Source: Halonotius pteroides | GTDB lineage: Archaea > Halobacteriota > Halobacteria > Halobacteriales > Haloferacaceae | Direction of reading: 5' to 3' | Length of the DNA: 64,000 nt | Assembly: GCF_003605635.1 (NCBI RefSeq) | Contig: NZ_QMDW01000007.1 | Coordinates: 1-64,000 of the forward strand | Part shown: piece by piece, positions 41,488 to 48,723 of the stretch | Numbering within the stretch: position 1 is the first letter of the stretch | Layout: every line of letters starts with the position of its first letter | The notes under the pieces: model-generated | The model's input: the letters and a program-made list of their open reading frames with translations, nothing else | Database searches by the model: none | What the model was told of the DNA's origin: nothing | Position numbers and translations under genes: made by a program

Positions 41488-42263
41488 TCCTTTTCGGAAC
41501 GATCAACATCCGCAAGACGGCGGTAGCTTGTATATAAATACACCGCCGAATTTGAATTTGATCTCGTTCCGTTACGGAACGGGGGTCGGAGCCCTCATGC
41601 GATTCGGTTACATCTAAGGGTAATCATCGAAATAAATCGGTCGGTTAGAAGCCGAAATAGGTGATTTGATGGTGCTGATAAAATGTTACAAAGAATCGAC
41701 TTTTCTTGAACGCTCATGTGAAGCACGTTGTTGGTAGCACTGGCGAAACTTGTGTAGGGGTAGTAGAATCCCGCGTTCAGCTGGTGCCAATCTTGATTCG
41801 ACTCAGCCACAGCTGATTTTCAGCACCCCATTTCTCTTAAAATAAAAAGACAGGACATACAACGTAACGTCAAAACGTACTGTAGTAATAGTTATTTGAG
41901 GACAAGTGAAGGATAGGAATATATTTCGATAGATATCAAATGCCAACATATAACATAATCATCGCAATCGGTTGGTTCTATCTGACTTTTTTAATTGAAC
42001 AGAACAATGATCAGATTAGCGATATTGTTATTGATTGGCATGCAAGATGCAGGGCGCGTATCGGTCACTCAACTACCCATCAGTTCATTGATGTAATAAA
42101 TTGACAGGGGCTGAGTGCGGGGCACTTGGTCAGCCACCCCGTTAATCGATAGTCGAAGGTAGATATGAACAGTCCTGAAAAGAGTGTTTCTCACTGTGAA
42201 TTGGCGCGTGTTGATTTATACCGGATGCTCAGAAATATTTTAATTGGTTGTATTGAATTACGT
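41487..42263. other. AT-rich stretch without convincing gene
   Basis: 777 bases after the tRNA. Near the start are two hairpins, CGGCGGT/ACCGCCG (41518-41524, 41542-41548) and CGTTCCG/CGGAACG (41565-41571, 41575-41581), that may end the tRNA transcript. A 71-codon frame on the minus strand at 41595-41810 has no recognisable features. A 54-codon plus-strand frame is described separately at 41940. Confidence 0.5.
41940..42104 (+). CDS. possible 54-residue membrane peptide
   Basis: ATG at 41940, stop TGA at 42102-42104. The N-terminus YNIIIAIGWFYLTFLI could span the membrane; the rest is polar. An ATATATTT box lies at 41919-41926, slightly close to the ATG for a leaderless gene. No family recognised; the frame may be chance in AT-rich DNA. 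Confidence 0.25.
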   Translation: MPTYNIIIAIGWFYLTFLIEQNNDQISDIVIDWHARCRARIGHSTTHQFIDVIN

Positions 42264-42692
42264 ATGATGTCCGATTTGCTCCCCAAGAGTCCCCGACCAC
42301 GGGCTATTGTTGCGTTAATCAGTGCAATGCTCGGTGTGTGGGTAGTGCCAGACATGTTTTTTTACCCCCTATACCAATCACTGCTTGGTATTATTGGTAT
42401 TTCAATCTCAGTATACCTCGTTTACACACTCGACCAGCAATCAGAGGCTGACAACGCAGATCCAGTTGATTCTGAAGGGCAAAACAGTTCTACACCGATT
42501 GAGACCCTCCGCCAACGGTATGCGGCGGGGGATATTTCTCACACAGAGTTTGAACGCCAGATGGAGCAACTGCTCAAAACAGAGGATCTCTCTCAGACTG
42601 ACCAGCCAATGTCACTGCTACAAAATAATAAAGACACATCGCACTTGGACAGTGAGTCATCATCCGGACTAACCGAAGAGGAAGGCTACTGA
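42264..42692 (+). CDS. SHOCT-domain membrane protein
   Basis: 142 residues from the ATG at 42264. Two hydrophobic helices (IVALISAMLGVWVVPDMFFY and LLGIIGISISVYLVYTLD) are followed by a linker and a SHOCT motif (PIETLRQRYAAGDISHTEFE, then RQMEQLLKTED), then a polar tail. SHOCT domains are short and oligomerising, often in membrane proteins of unknown role. A TATA-like ATATTTTAA lies 21-29 bp before the ATG, which supports this start over 42165. Lower GC than core genes. Confidence 0.68.
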   Translation: MMSDLLPKSPRPRAIVALISAMLGVWVVPDMFFYPLYQSLLGIIGISISVYLVYTLDQQSEADNADPVDSEGQNSSTPIETLRQRYAAGDISHTEFERQMEQLLKTEDLSQTDQPMSLLQNNKDTSHLDSESSSGLTEEEGY

Positions 42693-42857
42693 ACGGGTTC
42701 TCGACAAGGGAATAGCAGTCATGCAGTATAGAAGCTCTGTATCTTGCATAGCCTGATCTACCAATTCCCATATAGATACCGCGATTTTGGCATTGAGTCT
42801 GGGTGATTCGCTGTTGCAACGCTGGCGTGGCGCAGGGTACTGAATCTAAGGAGAATA

Positions 42858-42903
42858 TCTCAAAATACGCAAGATATTTATAAGTGAGTTGCCTATTTTG
42901 AGA
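42858..42903 (+). promoter_or_regulatory. promoter flanked by 10-bp inverted repeats
   Basis: TCTCAAAATA (42858-42867) and TATTTTGAGA (42894-42903) are exact inverted repeats on both sides of a TATA element (TTTATAAG, 42877-42884). The TATA lies 24-31 bp before the TTG start at 42908. A dimeric regulator bound to both arms would cover the promoter, suggesting that the gene product controls itself. Confidence 0.5.
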
Positions 42904-42907
42904 CAAC

Positions 42908-43858
42908 TTGCTCTCCAAACCAGAACTCACCGTTCTCTCACAGCTGAGTACGCACGCAAGCGGAAACGTGATACAGCGAGAGTTAGCTGACAATCTCGAT
43001 TGGGATCCAGGACACGTCTCCCGTGTAGTATCGAAGCTTGCAGATCGAGAACTGGTTGTCAGAGAACAAGACAGCGGCCGATACCGGGTTTCATTGTCGA
43101 ACGCTGAGCCGACCGAGCGGTTTGCCGACCTCACCCGTGAATTCCCCCACGTCAACTTCCCCGATCTGCTTGCTGGGTCCACGATTAAACTCATGTTCTA
43201 TTTGACTGCTGAGCGAACTGCAGCCGAACTCACCGGATGGACCGACGTGAGTCGAGCAACAGTATACCGCCGACTCAACCAGTTGCAGAATGTGGGCGTC
43301 GTAACTAAGCGAGACACTCGGTTCGCGCTGACGCAGCAGTTCGAAGAACTAGCTGCGTTTGCGCGATCGCTTGTGCGTCACCTCCAGCGACAGGAGGCGG
43401 GTAAACATACTACTGGCGTTCGGATCATATGGGCTGACGTAGACGAGTACCTGTTTAGTTGTCAGACTGAACCGCCTGCGGACCTAGTTCACCAGACCGG
43501 TCCGGACGCATTTGAACAGTACGGCATCCCGTTGCTAACTCAGGAAAGTCAGTACTATTTTCGATCCGAAGAACAGTCAGAGATTGCGCCTGAAGACCTA
43601 GTCTGCCACATGCTGCTGATCGATGACGGTGCTCGGTATCGATCGTACTGTCTCCTACTAATCGTAGGTTGTGAGTTGGAGGCGGAGACGCTCACGCGTA
43701 CAGCCGAGCGATATGATCTGGAAGCTCAGATTGAGCTCAGCGACATGGTCCAACAACTCTGTGCGTACCTTGATTCCGAGGGTGCAGAATCCGAGGCGAA
43801 GTTGCCTGAGTGGGACACATTCAAATCGAAGGCTGCTGATTACGACATATCAGTATGA
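42908..43858 (+). CDS. double winged-helix regulator paired with a nucleotidyltransferase
   Basis: 316 residues. Two wHTH units: about residues 1-60 (VLSQLSTHASGNVIQRELAD, VSRVVSKLADRELVV) and about 85-150 (TAAELTGWTDVSRATVYRRL, NQLQNVGVVTK). The remaining 160 residues form an acidic effector domain including CHMLLIDDGARYRSYCLLLI, not recognised. TTG start at 42908, 24-31 bp after the TATA box, leaderless. Its stop overlaps the next gene's ATG (ATGA). In AbiE-type systems the antitoxin is a wHTH protein that represses its own operon; this could be an archaeal analogue, but that is inference. Confidence 0.72.
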   Translation: MLSKPELTVLSQLSTHASGNVIQRELADNLDWDPGHVSRVVSKLADRELVVREQDSGRYRVSLSNAEPTERFADLTREFPHVNFPDLLAGSTIKLMFYLTAERTAAELTGWTDVSRATVYRRLNQLQNVGVVTKRDTRFALTQQFEELAAFARSLVRHLQRQEAGKHTTGVRIIWADVDEYLFSCQTEPPADLVHQTGPDAFEQYGIPLLTQESQYYFRSEEQSEIAPEDLVCHMLLIDDGARYRSYCLLLIVGCELEAETLTRTAERYDLEAQIELSDMVQQLCAYLDSEGAESEAKLPEWDTFKSKAADYDISV

Positions 43859-44703
43859 CACCTCGGGCGCAGTTCGATGCCGAATACATTCAGTCGGAAC
43901 TGAGAGATGTCGGTACGGCGTTGCAGGCCGAGGTCACGGTGTTTCTCATCGGTGGCGGGGCGATGGCATTTCGAGGGCTGAAGGATACGACTAAAGACAT
44001 CGATCTGGTAGCTACGAGCGAGACAGCATTCAACCGGTTACTTGCTGGTCTGGACGACCAAGGATACGAGAAAGTATCTGATCTCGACGAGACATACCAG
44101 CAGTTGGGCGCGAGGCTGTGTGTCGAGAACCCTGATGGCTGTCGAATCGACGTATTCAATCGACAGGTCGCTAACAAACTCATTTTCAGCGATGCCATGC
44201 GGCAGCGAAGCGAGGAGTACCTCACGTCCAACGAGTTTACCGTCCGCTTGACCGCGCTGGAGGATATCTTCCTGTTCAAAACAGTCGCTAAGCGGCCTGA
44301 TGACATCGACGATATGAACACGCTGGTGCAGACGACTTTGGACTTTAGCGCAATTGAGGAGGAGATCGCAACGCAGGTTGAGTTATTGGGTGGGAAGCAG
44401 TTCACGACTCACGTCCGCGAGTCGCTTGATGAATTGTACGAGCAGTACGAGATACAAACCCCACTCGAGGACGTAATCGATGATTACTACGCGCAGTACA
44501 TGAACGAGCTGGAAGTCAGGCTCGTGTTGAGTGAGGACGACCCGCTGTCGGTAGAGGCAATTGCCGACAAGCGCGACCTGAACCGTGACCATGTAGTGGA
44601 GCAGCTACAGCAACTCGAAGCATTCGGGTATGTTGAGCAGACAGACGCGGGGTTTGCCGATACGGGAAAACGAGACGCATTCAACGAAGAACCCGATAGA
44701 TGA
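43855..44703 (+). CDS. MNT-type nucleotidyltransferase (DUF6036/AbiEii-like)
   Basis: 282 residues. The nucleotidyltransferase core has GGGAMAFRG (residues about 33-41), DxD in TTKDIDLV (D48, D50) and a third Asp in CRIDVF (D99). The C-terminus (about 225-275) reads as a winged helix (LSVEAIADKRDLNRDHVVEQ, LEAFGYVEQ), an addition not usual in AbiEii. These enzymes transfer nucleotides to protein or tRNA targets; as a toxin the target is unknown here. Starts within the stop of the regulator gene. GC is lower than in core genes. Confidence 0.72.
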   Translation: MTPRAQFDAEYIQSELRDVGTALQAEVTVFLIGGGAMAFRGLKDTTKDIDLVATSETAFNRLLAGLDDQGYEKVSDLDETYQQLGARLCVENPDGCRIDVFNRQVANKLIFSDAMRQRSEEYLTSNEFTVRLTALEDIFLFKTVAKRPDDIDDMNTLVQTTLDFSAIEEEIATQVELLGGKQFTTHVRESLDELYEQYEIQTPLEDVIDDYYAQYMNELEVRLVLSEDDPLSVEAIADKRDLNRDHVVEQLQQLEAFGYVEQTDAGFADTGKRDAFNEEPDR

Positions 44704-44720
44704 AGGGTTAGATCAGGTTC

Positions 44721-45731
44721 TTAGATGTCGTCTAGGTAGTCTCGTCGCTGCTCCATCTTCTCTTTCTCCGATCGTGAGTCGTAGTGCGTCGAAAGCACGC
44801 TCTCGGTGACATTGGCCCGGTTGCCGACGGCCTTCATCGGCCATCCCTCAGACAATGCATGTGTGATGCCACCTCTTCGTAACGCGTGTGGACTCAACGA
44901 CGACGGACACTGGGAGGCCTTGTTGTGCTCGGTCGCATCGCATTCTTCAATCTCTTTATCGTGTGGACATTCACCGCTGATCTCACATGGGCGGGTGTAC
45001 CGGTAGCAGTCACGTCGTAGGGTTGTTGTGTTTGGTCGGCCCTGTTCTGTCGCGATCAGTGGCTTTCGGCCGTGGTCGTCGGTCACGTCTGGCCGACAAT
45101 TGGCGATCCAATCATTGAGCAATTCTGCTACCTCATCAGTCAAAGCCACATACCGTTCGCCCCTGGATTGGTTTTTCAGACTCGTTTCGGAGTCTGGACG
45201 ATGAGCAACTCGGAGGAATTGTTCATCAGGGTCGTAGTCGTCACAATCGATGGCTCTGATCTCACCAACGCGCATCATCGTATGCCACATCAGCGTGAGT
45301 ACCACGTGTGGACGCGACGCGTACGAAAACCTCTGTAGGTGGTTCAGAATTTCTTTGGCTCGCTCTGGTTCCAACCGCTCATCTCGCACGTTGTCGCCAT
45401 CACTCAGCGTTGGCGAGAGTACCTTGGTGTGTAGATCAGTTTCGACGCCGTCAATCGACTCAAGCCATCTGATGAAGACGCGAAGCGTATCCATCTGTGT
45501 CTTTTCGGTCGTTGGCGCGAGATCACCCTCCTCACGACGGTGCAGCCGAAATTCGTGTAACTGCCGGCCAGTCAGCTCGTTCAAGTTGGTAATCTGCTTG
45601 TCTTCGCACCACCGGATGAAGTGACCCAGCCGAGAGCGGTGTGAGTATAGCGTCGCTTCTGAGACGTTATTTTCTCTGTCTGTGAGATACAATTCGAGTG
45701 CGTGTCGGGGTTCGATTGGTTCCAAACTCAT
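44721..45731 (-). CDS. tyrosine recombinase/integrase
   Basis: 336 residues. An N-terminal SAM-like core-binding domain (about 1-100: ALELYLTDRENNVSEATLYS) and a catalytic domain with R154 (HTMMRVGEIRAI), H282-x-x-R285 (PHALRRGGITH) and the nucleophile Tyr317 after His316 (LSTHYDSR). Between about residues 242 and 275 a Cys/His-rich insert (C249, C255, H257, C264, H269, C275) may bind zinc. It lies next to the distal repeat of a tRNA-Arg element, facing the nucleotidyltransferase (convergent, 17 bp apart). Likely catalyses integration and excision. Confidence 0.88.
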   Translation of the reverse strand: MSLEPIEPRHALELYLTDRENNVSEATLYSHRSRLGHFIRWCEDKQITNLNELTGRQLHEFRLHRREEGDLAPTTEKTQMDTLRVFIRWLESIDGVETDLHTKVLSPTLSDGDNVRDERLEPERAKEILNHLQRFSYASRPHVVLTLMWHTMMRVGEIRAIDCDDYDPDEQFLRVAHRPDSETSLKNQSRGERYVALTDEVAELLNDWIANCRPDVTDDHGRKPLIATEQGRPNTTTLRRDCYRYTRPCEISGECPHDKEIEECDATEHNKASQCPSSLSPHALRRGGITHALSEGWPMKAVGNRANVTESVLSTHYDSRSEKEKMEQRRDYLDDI

Positions 45732-45828
45732 GGATTGGTCTGCGCAAACCCCCCGACACGAGGTAATCTGAAACCGCCGTTATTCGGCGACACACGCCCC
45801 AACTCGAAAATCGTTCAATTCGTAAACA

Positions 45829-45846
45829 AAAGCCTGCAGCGCACAT
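45829..45846 (+). repeat. candidate attR: degenerate tRNA-Arg 3' end copy
   Basis: AAAGCCTGCAGCGCACAT, 98 bp beyond the integrase start. Same orientation as the tRNA end, differing at two positions. The chance of a 10-base identical core in this span is small but not negligible. Confidence 0.42.
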
Positions 45847-46090
45847 ACGAAACAAACATCTTTTGCCTCAAATGTAAATACCCAAATAGAGCCTTCTATA
45901 CGCTGTTTTTCGTCGGAATTGATTTCGTATATTCGCTTCTGTTTTCTGATCCAAACAGCAATTCGACTGCGGCCCTCTGCCGTCGTCCGCTTCCGCTCTC
46001 AAACCTCCGATTCCTGTTTATCGGCTCTGCGGCCCTCGTTCCGCGCCTTCTTCGGCACAGGAATCTAACACAAGTCACACAATATCGTGA

Positions 46091-46267
46091 ATGAAAGGGG
46101 TGTTCTTATTTTCATCTCTAGATCACGGCGAACCCGTTGACACCTATCTCACTGGTCTCCGGCGGCCCGCCCATCGTCTGACCGTCGACACCCGTCGTGT
46201 TGCGTATCTCGACAGCTCACAGAGCCATCGCAAGCGCGACCCGGCAGTGACGCTCAGTGCCGTCTGA
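46091..46267 (+). CDS. 58-residue frame of unknown origin
   Basis: ATG at 46091; residues include YLTGLRRPAHRLTVDTRRVA and a basic C-terminus SHRKRDPAVTLSAV. Composition is coding-like and GC-rich compared with its surroundings. Could be the end of a decayed gene. No family recognised. Confidence 0.25.
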   Translation: MKGVFLFSSLDHGEPVDTYLTGLRRPAHRLTVDTRRVAYLDSSQSHRKRDPAVTLSAV

Positions 46268-46298
46268 ACGACTTCAGATCACAAACGGATAGCAATCA

Positions 46299-46484
46299 AT
46301 GAGTAGTGAAAGCCCGTCTACTGGCCACGTTGACGACTAGGTAGAGCCCTCTGCTGGCTTGGCACTCGAAGAGACTAATTCTGTAAACTCTTCTACCGGC
46401 AAATCTGACGAGTTGGACGAACGGATGTATAAATGCGTGTTCGAACCGGTTGAACAGCAACGCGGCTACGTCCCTGAGTTATGA
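46299..46484 (+). pseudogene. interrupted frame with TAG at codon 14
   Basis: From ATG 46299 the frame reads MSSESPSTGHVDD, then TAG (46338-46340), then continues in the same phase as VEPSAGLALEETNSV and KSDELDERMYKCVFEPVEQQ to a TGA at 46482-46484. The acidic, coding-like sequence beyond the stop suggests a small gene broken by a nonsense change. No family recognised. Confidence 0.25.
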
Positions 46485-46662
46485 TACTGGTACTCCTAAA
46501 AACGCGAAAACAGTTTTACACCGCTCAGGCAACGGAATCAGCATAGATCCGTACCGATAATAGCTATTCCTCAAACTACAGATGATAAAGAGCCGCCGGC
46601 AGCCATCCTGCTACGGCAGGACGACGCCCGGCCGCAGAGTGGCATCAGGGGCACCGACGGAT

Positions 46663-46930
46663 GGTGTCTCGGTTCTCAGTGCTGAACATCGCAAGCCTGT
46701 GTCCGTAGGCCACTTTCACAGGCTGTATCCCGAATAAACGGGATGATAGCATTAAAACTATGTTCTAAATTATCAGATTTAAAAACGACTGCAACAGATA
46801 AAAACAGCAGAGGCGACTGTGCGATCCCCCGCAACCCCCGTAGAAACTCCCCCGACGAAACGAAGGTCAGGGGTCGCCATCTGGCATCGGGATCAGGCGT
46901 TCCATGTTCAACACTGATAACCGAGACACC
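46663..46930. repeat. 27-bp near-perfect inverted repeat, 214 bp apart
   Basis: Arms 46663-46689 and 46904-46930 match at 25 of 27 bases when one is reversed. Both arms read GGTGTCTCGG outwards at the ends, and weaker similarity continues inwards. No duplicated target site is obvious. Could be terminal repeats of a small non-autonomous element (MITE) about 268 bp long. Hairpins at 46694-46724 and 46727-46744 lie inside. Confidence 0.5.
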
Positions 46931-47164
46931 AGATAGGCATCTATAGGTTATTTCTCGTATGTATTAAAATCAATGGTCAAAACAACGGCAAATCAACAGG
47001 CGAGGATGACATCGTATCACAAACCCCACGCCAGACGGATTTCTCGTGGCCAGCCGGCGAACAAAAATCGATCCGCGAACCCGCTCACGGCGTAGTCATT
47101 CGACTGCCAAACTACGCGTTCAGTCAGTTCCGACTGCTGACTGTGATTCCACGCACGGTGGTCG

Positions 47165-47917
47165 TCACTGATCGGCCTCCAGCGTGTGCCCGCACGCACA
47201 GTTCCCGATACAGTAGGTTGTCTCTGCCGTCGACGCCGCAAGCCCGAGGCGTGCGAGGGTGACCCCCATCGTCGATGTCGAATCGGTTGTGGGCCGTACC
47301 GTCCCAGCGGTCGTCCCGTAGGGGCTTGAGCCCATATCGATCCGCTCGATGATCTCGCCCGCCGCGTGGTCGATGCCTACCACCTCACCGACGGTTGTTG
47401 ACCACCGGTCGGCGTCGATCCGATAGTTCATACGGCTCGGCTCCCGCGCGCTGACGACAAGGTAGTCGCCGTCGGGGGTCTGCTCCTGCCAGTTTGCGCT
47501 CGAACCGGTGTCGACGTGAGCGACCTCATCCAGTGTTCCAGCGGTGAGCGCGCCCACCCCGTGCTCAACGTTGAGCCACAGCACGCCCTCGGATCCGTCG
47601 GTCAGGTCAGGCGTGTACTGGTTCGACGGAAACGACGAGGAGAGCCCGATCGCTCCGGAGCCGACGACCTCGTTGCTCGCGGGATCGATCAGGCTTACCG
47701 TCCCGTCGCCGGTGTTGAACACGAAGACGGTCGATCGCTCTGTGGCCTGAGATTGCGTGTCATCGTTGGCCTCGCTGTCGCCATCGCCGGCACAGCCAGC
47801 GGTAGCGACCGCGCCTGCGGTGGCCCCGCTGGTCAGCAGGTGGCGATGGGAGACGGCATCGTGGCCGACCCTGTCGTCGTCGCGGTTTGGATAGGGTGGA
47901 TTGGCTGACTGTGTCAT
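47165..47917 (-). CDS. beta-propeller (YVTN-type) lipoprotein
   Basis: 250 residues. The N-terminus has SHRHLLTSGATAGAVATAGC, a lipobox (TAGC) behind a Tat-like region in which the first Arg of the twin pair is His. FVFNTGDGTVSLIDPASNEV is a YVTN beta-propeller blade; GEIIERIDMGSSPYGTTAGT is another. The C-terminus has CIGNCACG, a cysteine cluster that may bind copper or a cluster. Only about two or three blades are recognisable, so it may be a shortened propeller. It is divergent from nosL across an inverted repeat, which suggests a shared copper or redox context. Confidence 0.6.
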   Translation of the reverse strand: MTQSANPPYPNRDDDRVGHDAVSHRHLLTSGATAGAVATAGCAGDGDSEANDDTQSQATERSTVFVFNTGDGTVSLIDPASNEVVGSGAIGLSSSFPSNQYTPDLTDGSEGVLWLNVEHGVGALTAGTLDEVAHVDTGSSANWQEQTPDGDYLVVSAREPSRMNYRIDADRWSTTVGEVVGIDHAAGEIIERIDMGSSPYGTTAGTVRPTTDSTSTMGVTLARLGLAASTAETTYCIGNCACGHTLEADQ

Positions 47918-47959
47918 GCCAGCGTGTCACACTGATGTACTGAATCGGCACCGATGGCG

Positions 47960-47999
47960 GCACACCGGCGACTACTTGTGATCGGGCGTTCCGGTGTGC
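47960..47999. promoter_or_regulatory. 9-bp inverted repeat between divergent genes
   Basis: GCACACCGG (47960-47968) and CCGGTGTGC (47991-47999) are exact inverted repeats with a 22-bp spacer in the 164-bp gap between the propeller lipoprotein and nosL. Position fits a shared operator for both directions, or a hairpin. Confidence 0.4.
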
Positions 48000-48081
48000 G
48001 TACTCGATACGAAGCAGTCAGCTATCTTTTTTCGAGTAACACACCATAGTAATTAACGAGTCGTCGGCCGAACCGTTGACC

Positions 48082-48723
48082 ATGCCACGATCCGGTCGTA
48101 CGGATAGACGCACAGTGCTTCGAACAGCCGCAACCGGCGCGATGCTTGGGATTGCAGGGTGTATCGGAAAACCCGACTCAGCGGCCGACGGCAACACAAC
48201 CGACGACGCACCCGACGACGAGACAACCACGCAACCAGCAGCGATCCCGGCAGATGCGAACTGTGAGGTCTGTAACATGGTCGCCGCCGACTACCCGGCG
48301 TGGAACACCCAACTCACCCACGATACCGGCAACGACGCCTACTGCTGCTCGCCGGGCTGTCTGGCAGCCTATGTCGCCGAGCCACCGCGGTTTGGTGGGC
48401 CGGATGCCCCGATCGACACAGCGTGGGTGACCGAATACGGGACGGAATCCTTCATTCGGGCGAGCAAGGCGTTCTTTGTGCGGGTGACGAACCCTGATCA
48501 CGTTGCTGATGTGATGATGAAGAATCCGATGCCGTTTGCGACTCGTGAAGCTGCTATCGCGTTTACCGAGTCGTTTGACGGGTACGACGAGGACGACCTC
48601 CTCCGGTTCAGCGACTTCGACATGGCGTTGGCGACGTTCTACCGTGGCAAATTCTTCGAAGGCGACGAGAACCACAGCTCTGGGGGCAACGAGAGTATTG
48701 TGGAACCAACGAGTACAGCGTAG
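48082..48723 (+). CDS. NosL-like copper-chaperone lipoprotein
   Basis: 213 residues. N-terminal SGRTDRRTVLRTAATGAMLG with Tat Arg pair (DRRTVL) and lipobox IAGC gives Tat export and a lipid anchor. The mature part has CEVCNMVAADYPAW, typical NosL CxxCxM, followed by YCCSPGCLAAY and later FSDFDMALATFYRGKF. NosL delivers copper to nitrous oxide reductase; no nos genes are adjacent, so it may serve another copper site. ATG at 48082 preferred over TTG 48076. Confidence 0.83.
   Translation: MPRSGRTDRRTVLRTAATGAMLGIAGCIGKPDSAADGNTTDDAPDDETTTQPAAIPADANCEVCNMVAADYPAWNTQLTHDTGNDAYCCSPGCLAAYVAEPPRFGGPDAPIDTAWVTEYGTESFIRASKAFFVRVTNPDHVADVMMKNPMPFATREAAIAFTESFDGYDEDDLLRFSDFDMALATFYRGKFFEGDENHSSGGNESIVEPTSTA

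Larger units (their letters stand above)
41470..45846. mobile_element. candidate integrative element at tRNA-Arg
   Basis: From the 3' end of tRNA-Arg(UCG) to just beyond the integrase gene start. Bounded by two direct repeats that match at 16 of 18 bases (41470-41487 and 45829-45846), with a 10-base identical core CCTGCAGCGC. Contents: non-coding AT-rich DNA, a SHOCT membrane protein, a winged-helix/nucleotidyltransferase pair and a tyrosine recombinase next to the distal repeat. GC content inside is visibly lower than in the flanks. Alternative: chance repeat and a locally accessory region without defined ends. Confidence 0.5.
45847..47164. other. gene-poor, partly decayed stretch
   Basis: About 1.3 kb between the integrase side and the beta-propeller gene. 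Holds two short frames (46091 and 46299), three small hairpins at 46606-46621, 46694-46724 and 46727-46744, and a 27-bp inverted repeat pair at 46663 and 46904. No complete recognisable gene. Probably the remains of one or more mobile elements. Confidence 0.5.

Noticed and set aside
41595-41810. 71-codon minus-strand frame after tRNA-Arg
   Set aside because: No recognisable family, GTG start and no promoter; kept only as part of the non-coding stretch.
46743-46946. 67-codon frame inside the inverted-repeat region
   Set aside because: It runs into a repeat arm, has no domain and no ordinary start context.
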